Assembly: GCA_021783695.1 (NCBI GenBank)
Contig: JAJXTO010000009.1
Coordinates: 1 to 64,000 of the forward strand
From: Pseudomonadota bacterium
GTDB taxonomy: Bacteria; Pseudomonadota; Gammaproteobacteria; Burkholderiales; Burkholderiaceae_C
Direction of reading: 5' to 3'
DNA length: 64,000 nucleotides
Shown piece by piece: positions 54,214-63,280 of the stretch. Under the pieces are notes generated by a model. The model saw only the letters and a list, made by a program, of their open reading frames with translations, was not told where the DNA came from and did no database searches. Within the stretch, counting starts at the first letter, position 1. Each line of letters begins with the position of its first letter. Both the position numbers and the translations under genes were made by a program.

Positions 54214-55269
54214 TCAGTTGCCGGTTTCGTCCATCAGCGCGCGGGCGTGGGCGATATGGCCGCGGTAGGCGTCGAAAATCTTGCGCAGCGCAGTGTCCAT
54301 GCTGGCCTTGGGCGCCCAGTTCAGGTCGCGCATGGTGTTGGCGATCTTGGGCACGCGGTTTTGCACGTCCTGATAGCCCTTGCCGTAATACACGCCGGAA
54401 CTGGTTTCGACCAGTTGCACCTGCCGGGCAAACTCGGCGTATTCGGGCACCGACGCGGCGATGCGCAGCATGTGCTCGGCCAGTTCGCGGATGGAGTGGT
54501 TGTTGGCCGGATTGCCGATGTTGTAGATGTTGCCGCTGGCCACACCGTCCTTGTTCTCGATGATTTTCATCAGTGCGTCGATACCGTCGTCGATATCGGT
54601 GAAGGCGCGTTTTTGCTGGCCGCCGTCGACCAGGCTGATGGTTTCGCCGCGCACGATGTGGCCGAGGAATTGCGTCACCACACGCGAGCTGCCTTCCTTG
54701 GCGGAGAAGATAGTGTCCAGCCCGGCGCCGATCCAGTTGAAAGGGCGGAACAGGGTGTAGTTCAGCCCTTCCTGCTGGCCGTAGGCGGCAATCACGCGGT
54801 CCATCAGTTGTTTGGAGCAGGCGTAGATCCAGCGCGGCTTGTTGATCGGGCCGTAGGTCAGCGGCGAGTTCTCGGGGTCGAACTCGGCGTCGGCGCTCAT
54901 GCCGTAGACCTCGGAGGTGGAGGGAAACACCAGGTGCTTCTTGTGTTTGACCGCGGCGCGCACGATGGGCAGGTTGGCCTCGAAGTCGAGCTCGAACACG
55001 CGCAGCGGCGCCTTCACATAGGTGGCCGGGGTGGCGATGGCCACCAGCGGCAGGATGACGTCGCACTTGCGCACGTGGTATTCGATCCACTCTTTATTGA
55101 TGGTGATGTCGCCTTCGAAGAATTTGAAGCGCGGGTTGGCCAGCAGGTCGTCGATGCGGTCGGTGTTCATGTCCATGCCGTACACCTGCCAGTCGGTGGT
55201 GGCGAGGATGCGCTTGGACAGATGGTGCCCGATGAAGCCGTTGACGCCAAGGATGAGGATTTTTTTCAT
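54214..55269 (-). CDS. arnA: UDP-glucuronate decarboxylase (ArnA C-terminal domain as separate protein)
   Basis: NAD+-dependent oxidation and decarboxylation of UDP-glucuronate to UDP-4-keto-arabinose. The 351-aa SDR protein has the Rossmann motif LILGVNGFIGHHL, the catalytic FPSTSEVYGM (Ser-Glu) and YACSKQ (Tyr/Lys). The DSR-type end RAFTDIDDGIDALM holds the arginine corresponding to ArnA R619. In E. coli this is residues 306-660 of a bifunctional ArnA. Here it is a free protein coupled by ATGA to the formyltransferase gene. Confidence 0.92.
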   Translation of the reverse strand: MKKILILGVNGFIGHHLSKRILATTDWQVYGMDMNTDRIDDLLANPRFKFFEGDITINKEWIEYHVRKCDVILPLVAIATPATYVKAPLRVFELDFEANLPIVRAAVKHKKHLVFPSTSEVYGMSADAEFDPENSPLTYGPINKPRWIYACSKQLMDRVIAAYGQQEGLNYTLFRPFNWIGAGLDTIFSAKEGSSRVVTQFLGHIVRGETISLVDGGQQKRAFTDIDDGIDALMKIIENKDGVASGNIYNIGNPANNHSIRELAEHMLRIAASVPEYAEFARQVQLVETSSGVYYGKGYQDVQNRVPKIANTMRDLNWAPKASMDTALRKIFDAYRGHIAHARALMDETGN

Positions 55270-56195
55270 GATTGCAGTCCTGCGAGATTTGAGAATTGTT
55301 GTGCGCTCAAGGGGTGATCGGGGCGGCCTGCGGCCCAGAGCTCGAGCAGGTGGATTGCACCGCCGTCAGCCGTTCTGGCAACGATCTGATCGCCCAGGCG
55401 ATGTGGACCGACGGGTGCAGATGCCGCGAGATGCCCGGCCAGCTCGGGCCGCGCCAGCCGGGCACGAGCCACGATGAAGCGTTCGCCCTGCAGCTCGAAA
55501 AAGGCGCCGGGGTAGGGCGGCGCCACGGCGCGGATGAGGTTGTAAACCGCCTGCGCCGGTTGCGTCCAGTCGATGCGGCCGTCTTCGGGTTTGCGACCGC
55601 CGAAGTAGCTGCCGGTGGCCAGATCATTGGTGCGGCGCGGCACTTCGCCGCGCTGCAGTTGCGGCAGCACATTCCACAGCGCGATTTCTGCAGCCACAGT
55701 GAGCTTGTCGAACACATCCTTGGCGGTGTCGTCGGGCAGGATGGGCACCGCCTGCTGGGCGACGATGTCGCCGGCGTCGGGTTTGGCCTGCATGACATGC
55801 AGCGTGGCGCCGGTTTCGGTCTCGCCGTGCAACACGGCCCAGTTCACCGGGACCCGGCCACGATACTTGGGCAGCAGCGATCCGTGCATATTGAGCGCGG
55901 CAATGCGTGCTGCGGCCAGCAACGGCGGGGGCAGCATGCGGCGGAAGTAAAAGGAAAACAGGTAGTCGGGCGCGAGCGCGGCAACGCGGTCGATCAGTGC
56001 GTCATCGACCGCGTCGTCCACATAGGCCACGGGCAAGCCGACCTCTGACGCCACATCCGCCACACGATCGAACCACAGGGTTTCGGTCGGGCTGTCCGGG
56101 TGGGTGACGACGAGATCGACCTGCACGCCGTGCGCCAGCAGCGTCTTGAGGCATCGCACCCCGACGTTGTGATAGGCGAAGACGACGGCTCTCAC
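55266..56195 (-). CDS. UDP-Ara4N formyltransferase (ArnA N-terminal domain as separate protein)
   Basis: Formylates UDP-4-amino-4-deoxy-L-arabinose with 10-formyl-tetrahydrofolate. The 309-aa product has the formyltransferase core LNMHGSLLPKYRGRVPVNWA with Asn/His of the active site, the Asp in KPDAGDIVAQ, and a C-terminal OB-like domain. The two split parts sum to 660 aa, exactly the length of fused E. coli ArnA. It overlaps both neighbours by 4 nt. Confidence 0.92.
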   Translation of the reverse strand: MRAVVFAYHNVGVRCLKTLLAHGVQVDLVVTHPDSPTETLWFDRVADVASEVGLPVAYVDDAVDDALIDRVAALAPDYLFSFYFRRMLPPPLLAAARIAALNMHGSLLPKYRGRVPVNWAVLHGETETGATLHVMQAKPDAGDIVAQQAVPILPDDTAKDVFDKLTVAAEIALWNVLPQLQRGEVPRRTNDLATGSYFGGRKPEDGRIDWTQPAQAVYNLIRAVAPPYPGAFFELQGERFIVARARLARPELAGHLAASAPVGPHRLGDQIVARTADGGAIHLLELWAAGRPDHPLSAQQFSNLAGLQS

Positions 56196-57214
56196 GTCGC
56201 GCTGGCCTGCGCCGGTTGAGCCGCGGCTGCCGGGAGCGCGGCGTGCGGCACGAATACGCCAGGTTCGGGCGGCAGGTCTTGCAGCACCGCCTGCACCAGA
56301 TAGCGCGGGCGGCCGCGCACCTGCTCGTAGATGCGGCCGATGTATTCCCCCAGCAGGCCGATGCTGAACAGCACCACGCCCAGCAGGAAGAAGGTGATGG
56401 CGAACAGGGTGAACACCCCCTGCACCTGCGAGCCTTCGACAAAGCGCTGCACCATGAGGTAGAGGAACAGCGCCCCTGAAGCCAGCGCCAGCAGGATGCC
56501 CGAGTACGACATGAGTTGCAGGGGGACGAGCGAGAAGCCGGTGACCAGATCGAAATTCAGCCGGATGAGCTTGAACAGCGAGTATTTGGAGTCTCCAGCC
56601 TGGCGTTCTTCATGCGCGACTTCGATTTCGGTGGGTTTGAGGGCGAAGGTGTAGGCCAGCGCCGGCACGAAGGTGTTGGCCTCGGTGCAGCGGTTCACTG
56701 TATCGACCACGTCGCGGCCGTAGGCGCGCAGCATGCAGCCCTGGTCGGTCATGCGCACGCTGGTGATTTTTTCGCGCGTCCAGTTCATCGCCCGGCTGGC
56801 GCTGCGGCGAAACCAGCTGTCCTGCCGCATGCGGCGGATGGTGCCGACGTAGTCGTGGCCCTCACGCATCTTGGCCACCAGTTTGGCGATTTCCTCGGGC
56901 GGATTCTGCAGGTCGGCGTCGAGGGTGACGACGATGGGCGCGCGGGTGTGCTCGAAGCCGGCAAGAATGGCCATGTGCTGGCCGTAATTGCCGTTGAACA
57001 GCACCACGCGGGTGACGTCGGGGCGCTGGCGTTGCTGCGCAGCCAGCAGTGCGGCTGAGCGGTCGCGGCTGCCGTCGTTGACGAACAGGATTTCGTAGGG
57101 GTCGCCCAGGGCGTCGAGCGCGGGGTAGAGACGGGCGAACAGGGCGGCGAGACCGGCTTCCTCGTTGTAGACGGGGATGACGACTGAGACGGCTGGATGG
57201 TGGTGCAGAGTCAT
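56192..57214 (-). CDS. arnC: Undecaprenyl-phosphate Ara4FN transferase ArnC
   Basis: GT2 glycosyltransferase that loads formylated aminoarabinose onto undecaprenyl phosphate. The 340-aa product has the GT-A start SVVIPVYNEEAGL, the DXD-like TLDADLQNPPEEI and two C-terminal membrane segments (LLALASGALFLYLMV, FAITFFLLGVVLFSIGLLG). It overlaps arnB and the formyltransferase gene by 4 nt each. Confidence 0.93.
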   Translation of the reverse strand: MTLHHHPAVSVVIPVYNEEAGLAALFARLYPALDALGDPYEILFVNDGSRDRSAALLAAQQRQRPDVTRVVLFNGNYGQHMAILAGFEHTRAPIVVTLDADLQNPPEEIAKLVAKMREGHDYVGTIRRMRQDSWFRRSASRAMNWTREKITSVRMTDQGCMLRAYGRDVVDTVNRCTEANTFVPALAYTFALKPTEIEVAHEERQAGDSKYSLFKLIRLNFDLVTGFSLVPLQLMSYSGILLALASGALFLYLMVQRFVEGSQVQGVFTLFAITFFLLGVVLFSIGLLGEYIGRIYEQVRGRPRYLVQAVLQDLPPEPGVFVPHAALPAAAAQPAQASAT

Positions 57215-58347
57215 AGGCCGAATTGTCGCAGCACGGCGTCGAGGGCAGCAGTCACCCGCGTCACGTCACAGTTCTGCATGCCGGGGAAAAGCGGCAGGGT
57301 GAGGATGGCCGCGCCAACGGCCTCGGCATGAGGAAAGTCGCCGGGCTGAAAGCCGCGCGCGCGATACAGGCTGAACAAATGGATGGGCGGGTAGTGCACG
57401 CCGGTGGTGATACCGCGGTCTTTGAGCGCCTGCATCAGCGCGGCGCGCCGCACCTGCGGTGGCGGCACGATCTGGAACATATGCCAGTTGCTTTGGGTCA
57501 GGTCGCGCGGGGGGAGCTGCACGCCGCGGGCTTCCAGATCAATGGCATCGAATGCGGCGAAGTAGTGCTGTGCCAGCTCGCGGCGGCGGGCGTTGAATTC
57601 TTCCAACCGTTGCAACTGGCCCCAGCCCACGCGCGCGGCCACGTCGGTGAGGTTGGACTTGCCGCCGACCACGTCCACGTCCATGCCGTCGAGCCCGCTG
57701 CGCTGCACGCCCTGCAGGCGCAGACGGCGCGCCAGATCGACGTCGGCATCCGGTGGCAGCACCAGACAGCCGCCTTCGATGGAGGTGATGTTCTTGTTGG
57801 GATGGAAGCTGAATGAGGCGAAATCGCCGAAGCTGCCCACGCGTTTGCCGTGCCAGGTGCTGCCGATGGCTTGCGCCGCGTCTTCGATCACCCGCAGCTT
57901 GTGCCGTGCGGCAAGGGCGTCAATCGCGTCCAGGTCGGCGGGCAGGCCGGCCAGATGCACGGGCAGGATGGCACGGGTGCGCGGGGTGATGGCGGCTTCG
58001 ATGCGCGCCGCGTCGATATTGCGCGTCGCCGGGTCGATGTCGACGAACACCGGCGTCGCTCCGACGGCCAGCACCACATTGCTCGTGGCCACCCACGACA
58101 GCGGCGTGGTGATGACCTCATCGCCCGGGCCGATGCCCAGCAGCCTGAGCGCCACGTCCATGGTCACGGTGCCCGAGGCGTAGGCCAGCACCGTGCGGCC
58201 GCCGAAATACGCGGACAGCGCCTGCTCGAACCGGGCGCACCACGGCCCGGTGGTGATCCAGCCCGAGCGCAGCACTTCGACGACCCCGGCGATGGTGTCT
58301 TCGTCGATGTCGGGGCGGGTGAAGGGAAGAATGTCCTGGGAGGTCAT
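57211..58347 (-). CDS. arnB: UDP-Ara4N aminotransferase ArnB
   Basis: PLP enzyme converting UDP-4-keto-arabinose to UDP-Ara4N with glutamate. The 378-aa DegT/DnrJ/EryC1-type product has IEDAAQAIGS, the PLP lysine in FSFHPNKNITSIEGG and the start LPFTRPDIDEDT typical of ArnB. It lies 10 nt after the small transporter gene and overlaps arnC by 4 nt. Confidence 0.93.
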   Translation of the reverse strand: MTSQDILPFTRPDIDEDTIAGVVEVLRSGWITTGPWCARFEQALSAYFGGRTVLAYASGTVTMDVALRLLGIGPGDEVITTPLSWVATSNVVLAVGATPVFVDIDPATRNIDAARIEAAITPRTRAILPVHLAGLPADLDAIDALAARHKLRVIEDAAQAIGSTWHGKRVGSFGDFASFSFHPNKNITSIEGGCLVLPPDADVDLARRLRLQGVQRSGLDGMDVDVVGGKSNLTDVAARVGWGQLQRLEEFNARRRELAQHYFAAFDAIDLEARGVQLPPRDLTQSNWHMFQIVPPPQVRRAALMQALKDRGITTGVHYPPIHLFSLYRARGFQPGDFPHAEAVGAAILTLPLFPGMQNCDVTRVTAALDAVLRQFGL

Positions 58348-58357
58348 GTGAGGATGT

Positions 58358-58729
58358 TCAGGCGCGGGCGACGATGATCACACCCGCGATGATCACGGCA
58401 ATGCCGACGAGCTTCTGCACAGTGAGCGCCTCGCCGAACAGCCACCAGGCGGCAAACGCCGTGACCACATAGCCTAGCGAGATCATGGGGTAGGCGATGG
58501 AGACCTGCACGCGGGTGAGGGCCAGGATCCACACCACCACGGAAACCGCATAGAACGCCAAGCCCAGCAGGATCTGCCATTGCATCGCAAAGTGCAGGCC
58601 GGCATGCCAGAGATTGCTTGCGGTGAAGTTGAAACGGCCCACCGTCTCGGCGCCGGACTTGATGAGCAGTTGCGCTGCGGCGTTCAGCAGCACACCCGTC
58701 AGCACGAGAGCGAAGGCGACGGCGCTCAT
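58358..58729 (-). CDS. ArnE/ArnF-like four-helix EamA/SMR protein
   Basis: The 123-aa product has four hydrophobic segments (AVAFALVLTGVLLNAAAQLL, ILLGLAFYAVSVVVWILAL, AYPMISLGYVVTAFAAWWLF, LVGIAVIIAGVIIVA). In E. coli ArnE and ArnF together flip undecaprenyl-P-Ara4N; here only one such gene is present, suggesting a homodimer. It overlaps arnT by 4 nt. Confidence 0.85.
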   Translation of the reverse strand: MSAVAFALVLTGVLLNAAAQLLIKSGAETVGRFNFTASNLWHAGLHFAMQWQILLGLAFYAVSVVVWILALTRVQVSIAYPMISLGYVVTAFAAWWLFGEALTVQKLVGIAVIIAGVIIVARA

Positions 58730-60531
58730 TGCACCGCCCCAAGCGGTGGGGGCGTGAGCGACGCGCCCGTGTTCCATGCTGCGGGCAGGCGGGTGGCCGC
58801 AGCCTGTGCCGCAGCGCCGTAGTCCTGCCCCGGTTTGGCAATGACGATGAAGCGAGTCGTGCGATCGATCACGGTCATGGGCAGGTGCAAAGCCTGCAGC
58901 GCGGGCAGACTGGACGGCGGCAGCAGCGCCAGCGGCAGTTGATCGGCCTCCCAGCGTTTGGCGAAATCAGCATAGGTCGGCACCCACAGACCGGGCTGTT
59001 GCGCGATGCCGAAGTGCAGCTCGCCCTGATATTCCACCAGGGTCACGGTGCGGTCGAGGTAGAAGGGCAGGGTCTGGTCGTAGGTGCCCACGGCGTAGAA
59101 CGGCTGGCCTGGATGAATCCACGGGCGGATAGCCTGCACCACGTCCTTGGTCGAGGCAGTGCGGCCCAGAATCTGGAACTGCTGGATACCCAGAGAAAAT
59201 CCGAGGGTCATCGCCACACTGACGAGCAACACCGCTGCTGTGCGCCGCCCCTGCATTTCCCAGCGCCAGGCCAGCAGACCGCTGCCCAGCGCCAGCATGG
59301 CGGTGCCTTCCAGCCACCAGCCGAACTGCTGATACAGCGCGCCGGGTGTGATGGCATTGCCCAGCCGGTGCAACTGTGTGAAGCCGAGAATTGCCGCCAG
59401 CCCCAGCAGCGCCAGCAGCGCAAACTGCCAGCGCAGCGCGCCGCGCCGAGTCCGGTCGAGATAGTCTCCAATCAGTAGCGCAATGGCCGGGAAGATGGGC
59501 AGGATGTAGGACGGCAGCTTGGATTTGGAGATGCTGAAAAACACAAAAATGAACACCACCCAGATGAGCAACATGCCCTGGGCATGCAGGGTGCGTCCCT
59601 GGGCGCCGCCAAATGCCGCGCCGCGCAGAGTGGGCTGGGAGGCGCTCTTCCACAGTGCCGGAACCAGGCTGCCCAGCCAGGGCAACACACCCAGGATCAG
59701 GATGGGAAAGAAGTACCACCACGGCCCGGGGCGCTTGAGCTCACTGGTGAGAAAGCGGGTGAACTGCTGGTAAATGAAAAAATAATCGAAAAACTCGGGG
59801 TTGCGCGCCTGGACCCAGATGAACCAGGGCGCGGCAATGGCGAGAAAGATCAACAGACCGCTGACGATGTAAAGCCGCGTCCACAGCTTCCAGTCGCGGT
59901 AGATCAGGGTGTAGAGCGCCAGCGCCGCGCCGGGCAGCAGGATGCCGATGAGTCCCTTGGAGAGCATGGCCAGCGCCATGAACGCCCAGCAGGCCCACAT
60001 CCACCAGCGGGTCTGGGCACGGCTGGCGTCGGGCCGCTGCGCCAGCAAGAAGGCCATCAGACTCGCGGACATGGTGGCGGCGGTGCCCATGTCCAGCGTG
60101 TTGATGTGGCTCATCGCGTTCCAGTAAAACATGCTGGCCAGCACCGCTGCGGCAAACACGCCGGTGCGGCGGTTGAACAGCCTTGTTCCGGCCCAACCGG
60201 TGAACAGCACCGAAAACAACCCGGTGAGGCCGGTCCACAGCCGCGCCTGCCATTCGCCAAAGCCGAAGATCTCGTAGCTCACCGCCGTGGCCCAGTATTG
60301 CAGCGGCGGCTTCTCGAAGTATTTGAAGCCGTTGAGCCGCGGGGTGATCCAGTCGCCGCTCACCACCATTTCGCGCGGAATTTCGGCGTAGCGGCCTTCA
60401 TCCGTTGGCACCAGATCGCGCCAGCCCAACGTGCCCAGCCACAGCACGACGAGAGCGGCAAACAGCGCCCAGATCAGGCCGCGCCCAGAGCCGGGATCGG
60501 ATGCGGAAAAGTCTTGCGAGGAATGCGACAT
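58726..60531 (-). CDS. arnT: Lipid A aminoarabinosyltransferase ArnT
   Basis: GT-C enzyme that transfers Ara4N from undecaprenyl phosphate to lipid A in the periplasm, lowering the negative charge. The 601-aa product has the PMT entry RDLVPTDEGRYAEIPREM, YFEKPPLQYW, about twelve membrane segments and a C-terminal periplasmic domain. It is somewhat longer than the 550-aa E. coli form. The start is the ATG before SHSSQDFSAS. It leads the minus-strand operon; the divergent gap to the acyl-CoA dehydrogenase gene is 138 nt. Confidence 0.92.
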   Translation of the reverse strand: MSHSSQDFSASDPGSGRGLIWALFAALVVLWLGTLGWRDLVPTDEGRYAEIPREMVVSGDWITPRLNGFKYFEKPPLQYWATAVSYEIFGFGEWQARLWTGLTGLFSVLFTGWAGTRLFNRRTGVFAAAVLASMFYWNAMSHINTLDMGTAATMSASLMAFLLAQRPDASRAQTRWWMWACWAFMALAMLSKGLIGILLPGAALALYTLIYRDWKLWTRLYIVSGLLIFLAIAAPWFIWVQARNPEFFDYFFIYQQFTRFLTSELKRPGPWWYFFPILILGVLPWLGSLVPALWKSASQPTLRGAAFGGAQGRTLHAQGMLLIWVVFIFVFFSISKSKLPSYILPIFPAIALLIGDYLDRTRRGALRWQFALLALLGLAAILGFTQLHRLGNAITPGALYQQFGWWLEGTAMLALGSGLLAWRWEMQGRRTAAVLLVSVAMTLGFSLGIQQFQILGRTASTKDVVQAIRPWIHPGQPFYAVGTYDQTLPFYLDRTVTLVEYQGELHFGIAQQPGLWVPTYADFAKRWEADQLPLALLPPSSLPALQALHLPMTVIDRTTRFIVIAKPGQDYGAAAQAAATRLPAAWNTGASLTPPPLGAVQ

Positions 60532-60669
60532 GGAGAAAAAGAGAGGTCGGTGCAAAGCCGGTGCAGGCCGCTGACGACCTGCCGGATAGCCGTGCATGGT
60601 AACGGGCGAAGGCTTGCAGGCCACTGAGGGAAGGTGCTGCAATGGGCGCAAGACAAACAGGAGACCGAC

Positions 60670-62301
60670 ATGACCTGGCCGACCCACACCGTGACCAATC
60701 AGGCAGCGCCCTTGCAGGATTACAACCTCTTTACCTCCGATCCCGCCTTGCAAGAGGCGCTGGTCCGTGGCGGCGCGGCCTGGGCGCAGGCCGACCTGGC
60801 GCTGCAGGGCCAGGAACTCGGCACCGCGTTCAGTTACGGCCAGGGCCGTCTCGCCAACCGGCATGACCCCGCACTCCATGCCTTCGACGCGCGGGGCTTC
60901 CGCCGTGACCAGATCGCGTTTCACCCCGCGTGGCATGCGCTGATGGCCGACATCGCCCGGCGCGGTCTGCACACCGGCCCTTGGGCGCAGCCCCGGCCCG
61001 GCGCGCATGCGGCGCGGGCCGCGGGATTCATCCTGCAGACGCAGATCGAGGCCGGGTCGATGTGCCCGACCACCATGACCTACGGCGCCATCCCTGCGCT
61101 CTCGCGCGATTCCATGCTCGCCCGCGACTGGCTGCCCACCCTGCTGCGGCGCGAGTACGACCCGAGCGACCAGCCGTTTTCGCGCAAGCGCGGCGGTCTG
61201 ATCGGCATGGGCATGACCGAAAAGCAGGGCGGCTCGGATCTGCGCACCAACACCACCCATGCCGAGCCAGATGGCGCGGGCGGCTGGCGTCTGACCGGCC
61301 ACAAATGGTTTTTTTCCGCGCCCCAATGTGACGCCCATCTCGTGTTGGCGCAGACGCCTGGGGGCTTGAGCTGCTTCTTTGTGCCCCGCTGGACGCCGGA
61401 CGGCAGCAAGAACCCGGTGCTGATCCAGCGTCTCAAGGACAAGCTGGGCAACCGCTCCAATGCCTCCGCCGAAGTGGAATTGCAGGGCGCCTGGGGCCAC
61501 CTGCTCGGGGAGGAGGGACGCGGCATCCCCACCATTCTGGAAATGGGCACCTACACCCGTCTCGATTGTGTGCTGGGAACGACGGGGCTGATGCGCCAGG
61601 CGCTGAGTCAGGCGGTGCACTACGCACGGCACAGGCAGGCCTTCGGCGCCGCGCTGATCGAGCAGCCGCTGATGCGCAATGTGCTGGCCGACATGGCGCT
61701 GGAGGTCGAGGCCGCCATTGCCTTGGCCATGCGGCTGGCGCAGGCCTTCGACGCGCAGCATGATGAGGCGCAGATGCTGTTGCGTCGCCTGCTGACTCCG
61801 GCGGGCAAGTTCCGCATCTGCAAACGCGGCGCCGAACTGGCCGCCGAAGCCATGGAAGTGCTGGGCGGAAACGGCTATGTGGAAGACGATGTGCAGGCCC
61901 GCATCTACCGCGAAATGCCGGTGAACTCCATCTGGGAAGGCTCGGGCAATGTGATGTGCCTCGACGTGCTGCGCGCCCTGGGCAAGAACCAGCGCACCAC
62001 CGAGGCGCTGATGGCCGAACTCGCCCCGGCCCAAGGGCGCAACGTCCATTTCGACGCCCACCTGCAGCGCCTGTCCACCGCCATGCGCAGCACGCAAGAC
62101 CTGCAGAGCCGTGCGCGCTCCCTGACCCACGACCTCGTGCTGGCCATGCAAGCCGCGCTGCTGTTGCAGCACGCACCCGAACCCATCGCCCAGGCGTTCT
62201 GCGCCACTCGTCTGGGCCGGGAGTGGGGTGGCGGCTTCGGCACCCTGCCGCACACCACCGACTTCGACACTCTGCTCAACCGTGCGTTGCAAACGCCCTA
62301 A
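60670..62301 (+). CDS. AidB-type acyl-CoA dehydrogenase
   Basis: FAD protein of the acyl-CoA dehydrogenase fold. The 543-aa length and segments FILQTQIEAGSMCPTTMTYG, MTEKQGGSDLRTNTT, EVLGGNGYVEDD and MPVNSIWEGSGNVMCLDVLR match AidB (541 aa), linked to alkylation-damage response in E. coli. The DNA-binding role is not visible from sequence; a fatty or branched acyl-CoA substrate is possible. The start is the ATG before TWPTHTVTNQ. Its stop overlaps that of the convergent tonB. Confidence 0.88.
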   Translation: MTWPTHTVTNQAAPLQDYNLFTSDPALQEALVRGGAAWAQADLALQGQELGTAFSYGQGRLANRHDPALHAFDARGFRRDQIAFHPAWHALMADIARRGLHTGPWAQPRPGAHAARAAGFILQTQIEAGSMCPTTMTYGAIPALSRDSMLARDWLPTLLRREYDPSDQPFSRKRGGLIGMGMTEKQGGSDLRTNTTHAEPDGAGGWRLTGHKWFFSAPQCDAHLVLAQTPGGLSCFFVPRWTPDGSKNPVLIQRLKDKLGNRSNASAEVELQGAWGHLLGEEGRGIPTILEMGTYTRLDCVLGTTGLMRQALSQAVHYARHRQAFGAALIEQPLMRNVLADMALEVEAAIALAMRLAQAFDAQHDEAQMLLRRLLTPAGKFRICKRGAELAAEAMEVLGGNGYVEDDVQARIYREMPVNSIWEGSGNVMCLDVLRALGKNQRTTEALMAELAPAQGRNVHFDAHLQRLSTAMRSTQDLQSRARSLTHDLVLAMQAALLLQHAPEPIAQAFCATRLGREWGGGFGTLPHTTDFDTLLNRALQTP

Positions 62302-63068
62302 TTGAGAATGCGGAACTTGATCGGCACCAGTACCCAGGACGTGACGGCCTGGCCGTTGCGCGTCGCGGCGACGAAGCGCCATTGCGCCACCGTGGCCACG
62401 GCGGCATCGTCCAGTCGCGGATAACCGGTAGAAGACATCAGTTTGACCTGCAAGGCGCGCCCGTCCGGGCCGACCTGCACCTTGAGCAGCGCCGTCCCTT
62501 CCTCCCCCAGTTGCCGCGACAGGCGGGGGTAGGGCGGGGGCGGATTGTCCAGATACTCCGCCTTGTAAGACGCCGCCGTTTCCATCGTGGGAGTCGCAGT
62601 GGGCGGCGCGGAGGACGTGACCGAAGGCGACTGGCCCGGTTCGGTCTCGGTGCCGGGCGCGGCAGGCGCGGGGGGCGGTGTCTGGGAAGGTGTCGGCGCC
62701 TGCGTGGGCGTGGGCGCCGCGGGCTGTGCGGCCTGAGGCGCTTGTGCGGGATTGGTTGCAGCGTGCGGCATCGGTGGCTGCGGTTTGGCTGGAGCGGCCA
62801 TCGGCGCAGCGATCCTGGGCGCAGGTTTGGCGATCTCCGGCTTGGTCGGAGCGGGATGCGCCACTTTGGGTGCGGGAATGGGCGAGGGTGCTCTGGGTCG
62901 TGGTTTGGCTGGCTCCAGCGTCACCCATTCCAGGCGCTGTTCCGGTTTGCTGGCTGGCGCGGCGGGCTTGAAGACCAGCCAGGCCAGCAGCAGCGCATGG
63001 GCAAGCAGCACGACGGCGGCGATCGCGAGCAAAGGCAGCGGGCGGGGCAGGGGGGAGAAGGTGTTCAT
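62298..63068 (-). CDS. tonB: TonB-like energy transducer
   Basis: Couples the proton-motive force to outer-membrane receptors. The 256-aa product has an N-terminal anchor ([21 protein letters not shown]), a long Pro/Ala/Lys-rich spacer and the C-terminal TonB fold ([41 protein letters not shown]). No exbB/exbD or receptor lies in the window. The start is the ATG before NTFSPLPRP. Its stop codon overlaps the AidB gene stop by 3 nt. Confidence 0.9.
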   Translation of the reverse strand: MNTFSPLPRPLPLLAIAAVVLLAHALLLAWLVFKPAAPASKPEQRLEWVTLEPAKPRPRAPSPIPAPKVAHPAPTKPEIAKPAPRIAAPMAAPAKPQPPMPHAATNPAQAPQAAQPAAPTPTQAPTPSQTPPPAPAAPGTETEPGQSPSVTSSAPPTATPTMETAASYKAEYLDNPPPPYPRLSRQLGEEGTALLKVQVGPDGRALQVKLMSSTGYPRLDDAAVATVAQWRFVAATRNGQAVTSWVLVPIKFRILN

Positions 63069-63109
63069 CAAACGGCTTGCCGCGGAAGACTTCGGGCAAA
63101 CCGCGTGAA

Positions 63110-63115
63110 TATAAT
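63110..63115 (+). promoter_or_regulatory. Candidate -10 element of carA
   Basis: A perfect TATAAT in the 212-nt tonB-carA gap, 165 nt before the carA ATG; no convincing -35. If used, carA has a leader of about 160 nt that contains a small GC hairpin near 63139-63156. Confidence 0.4.
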
Positions 63116-63280
63116 CTGACAAATTTTGTGCGCCCGAATCGTCGCCGTGTGGCGGCGAACATCCAGGGAACGCGAAGGACGGGCAAGTCGGCTGAACACC
63201 CTTGCCGCGAACCGCGACCCGGACACGCCAGATCGACTGGCACACCATTCCAATACCCGGGCGCTCACCGGAGAATTTTC

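Noticed and set aside
58726..63243. A single 1505-codon open frame on the minus strand
   Set aside because: Only its last 601 codons (ArnT) are protein-like. The rest is antisense to the AidB-type gene and off-frame to tonB; high GC and codon bias keep it open.
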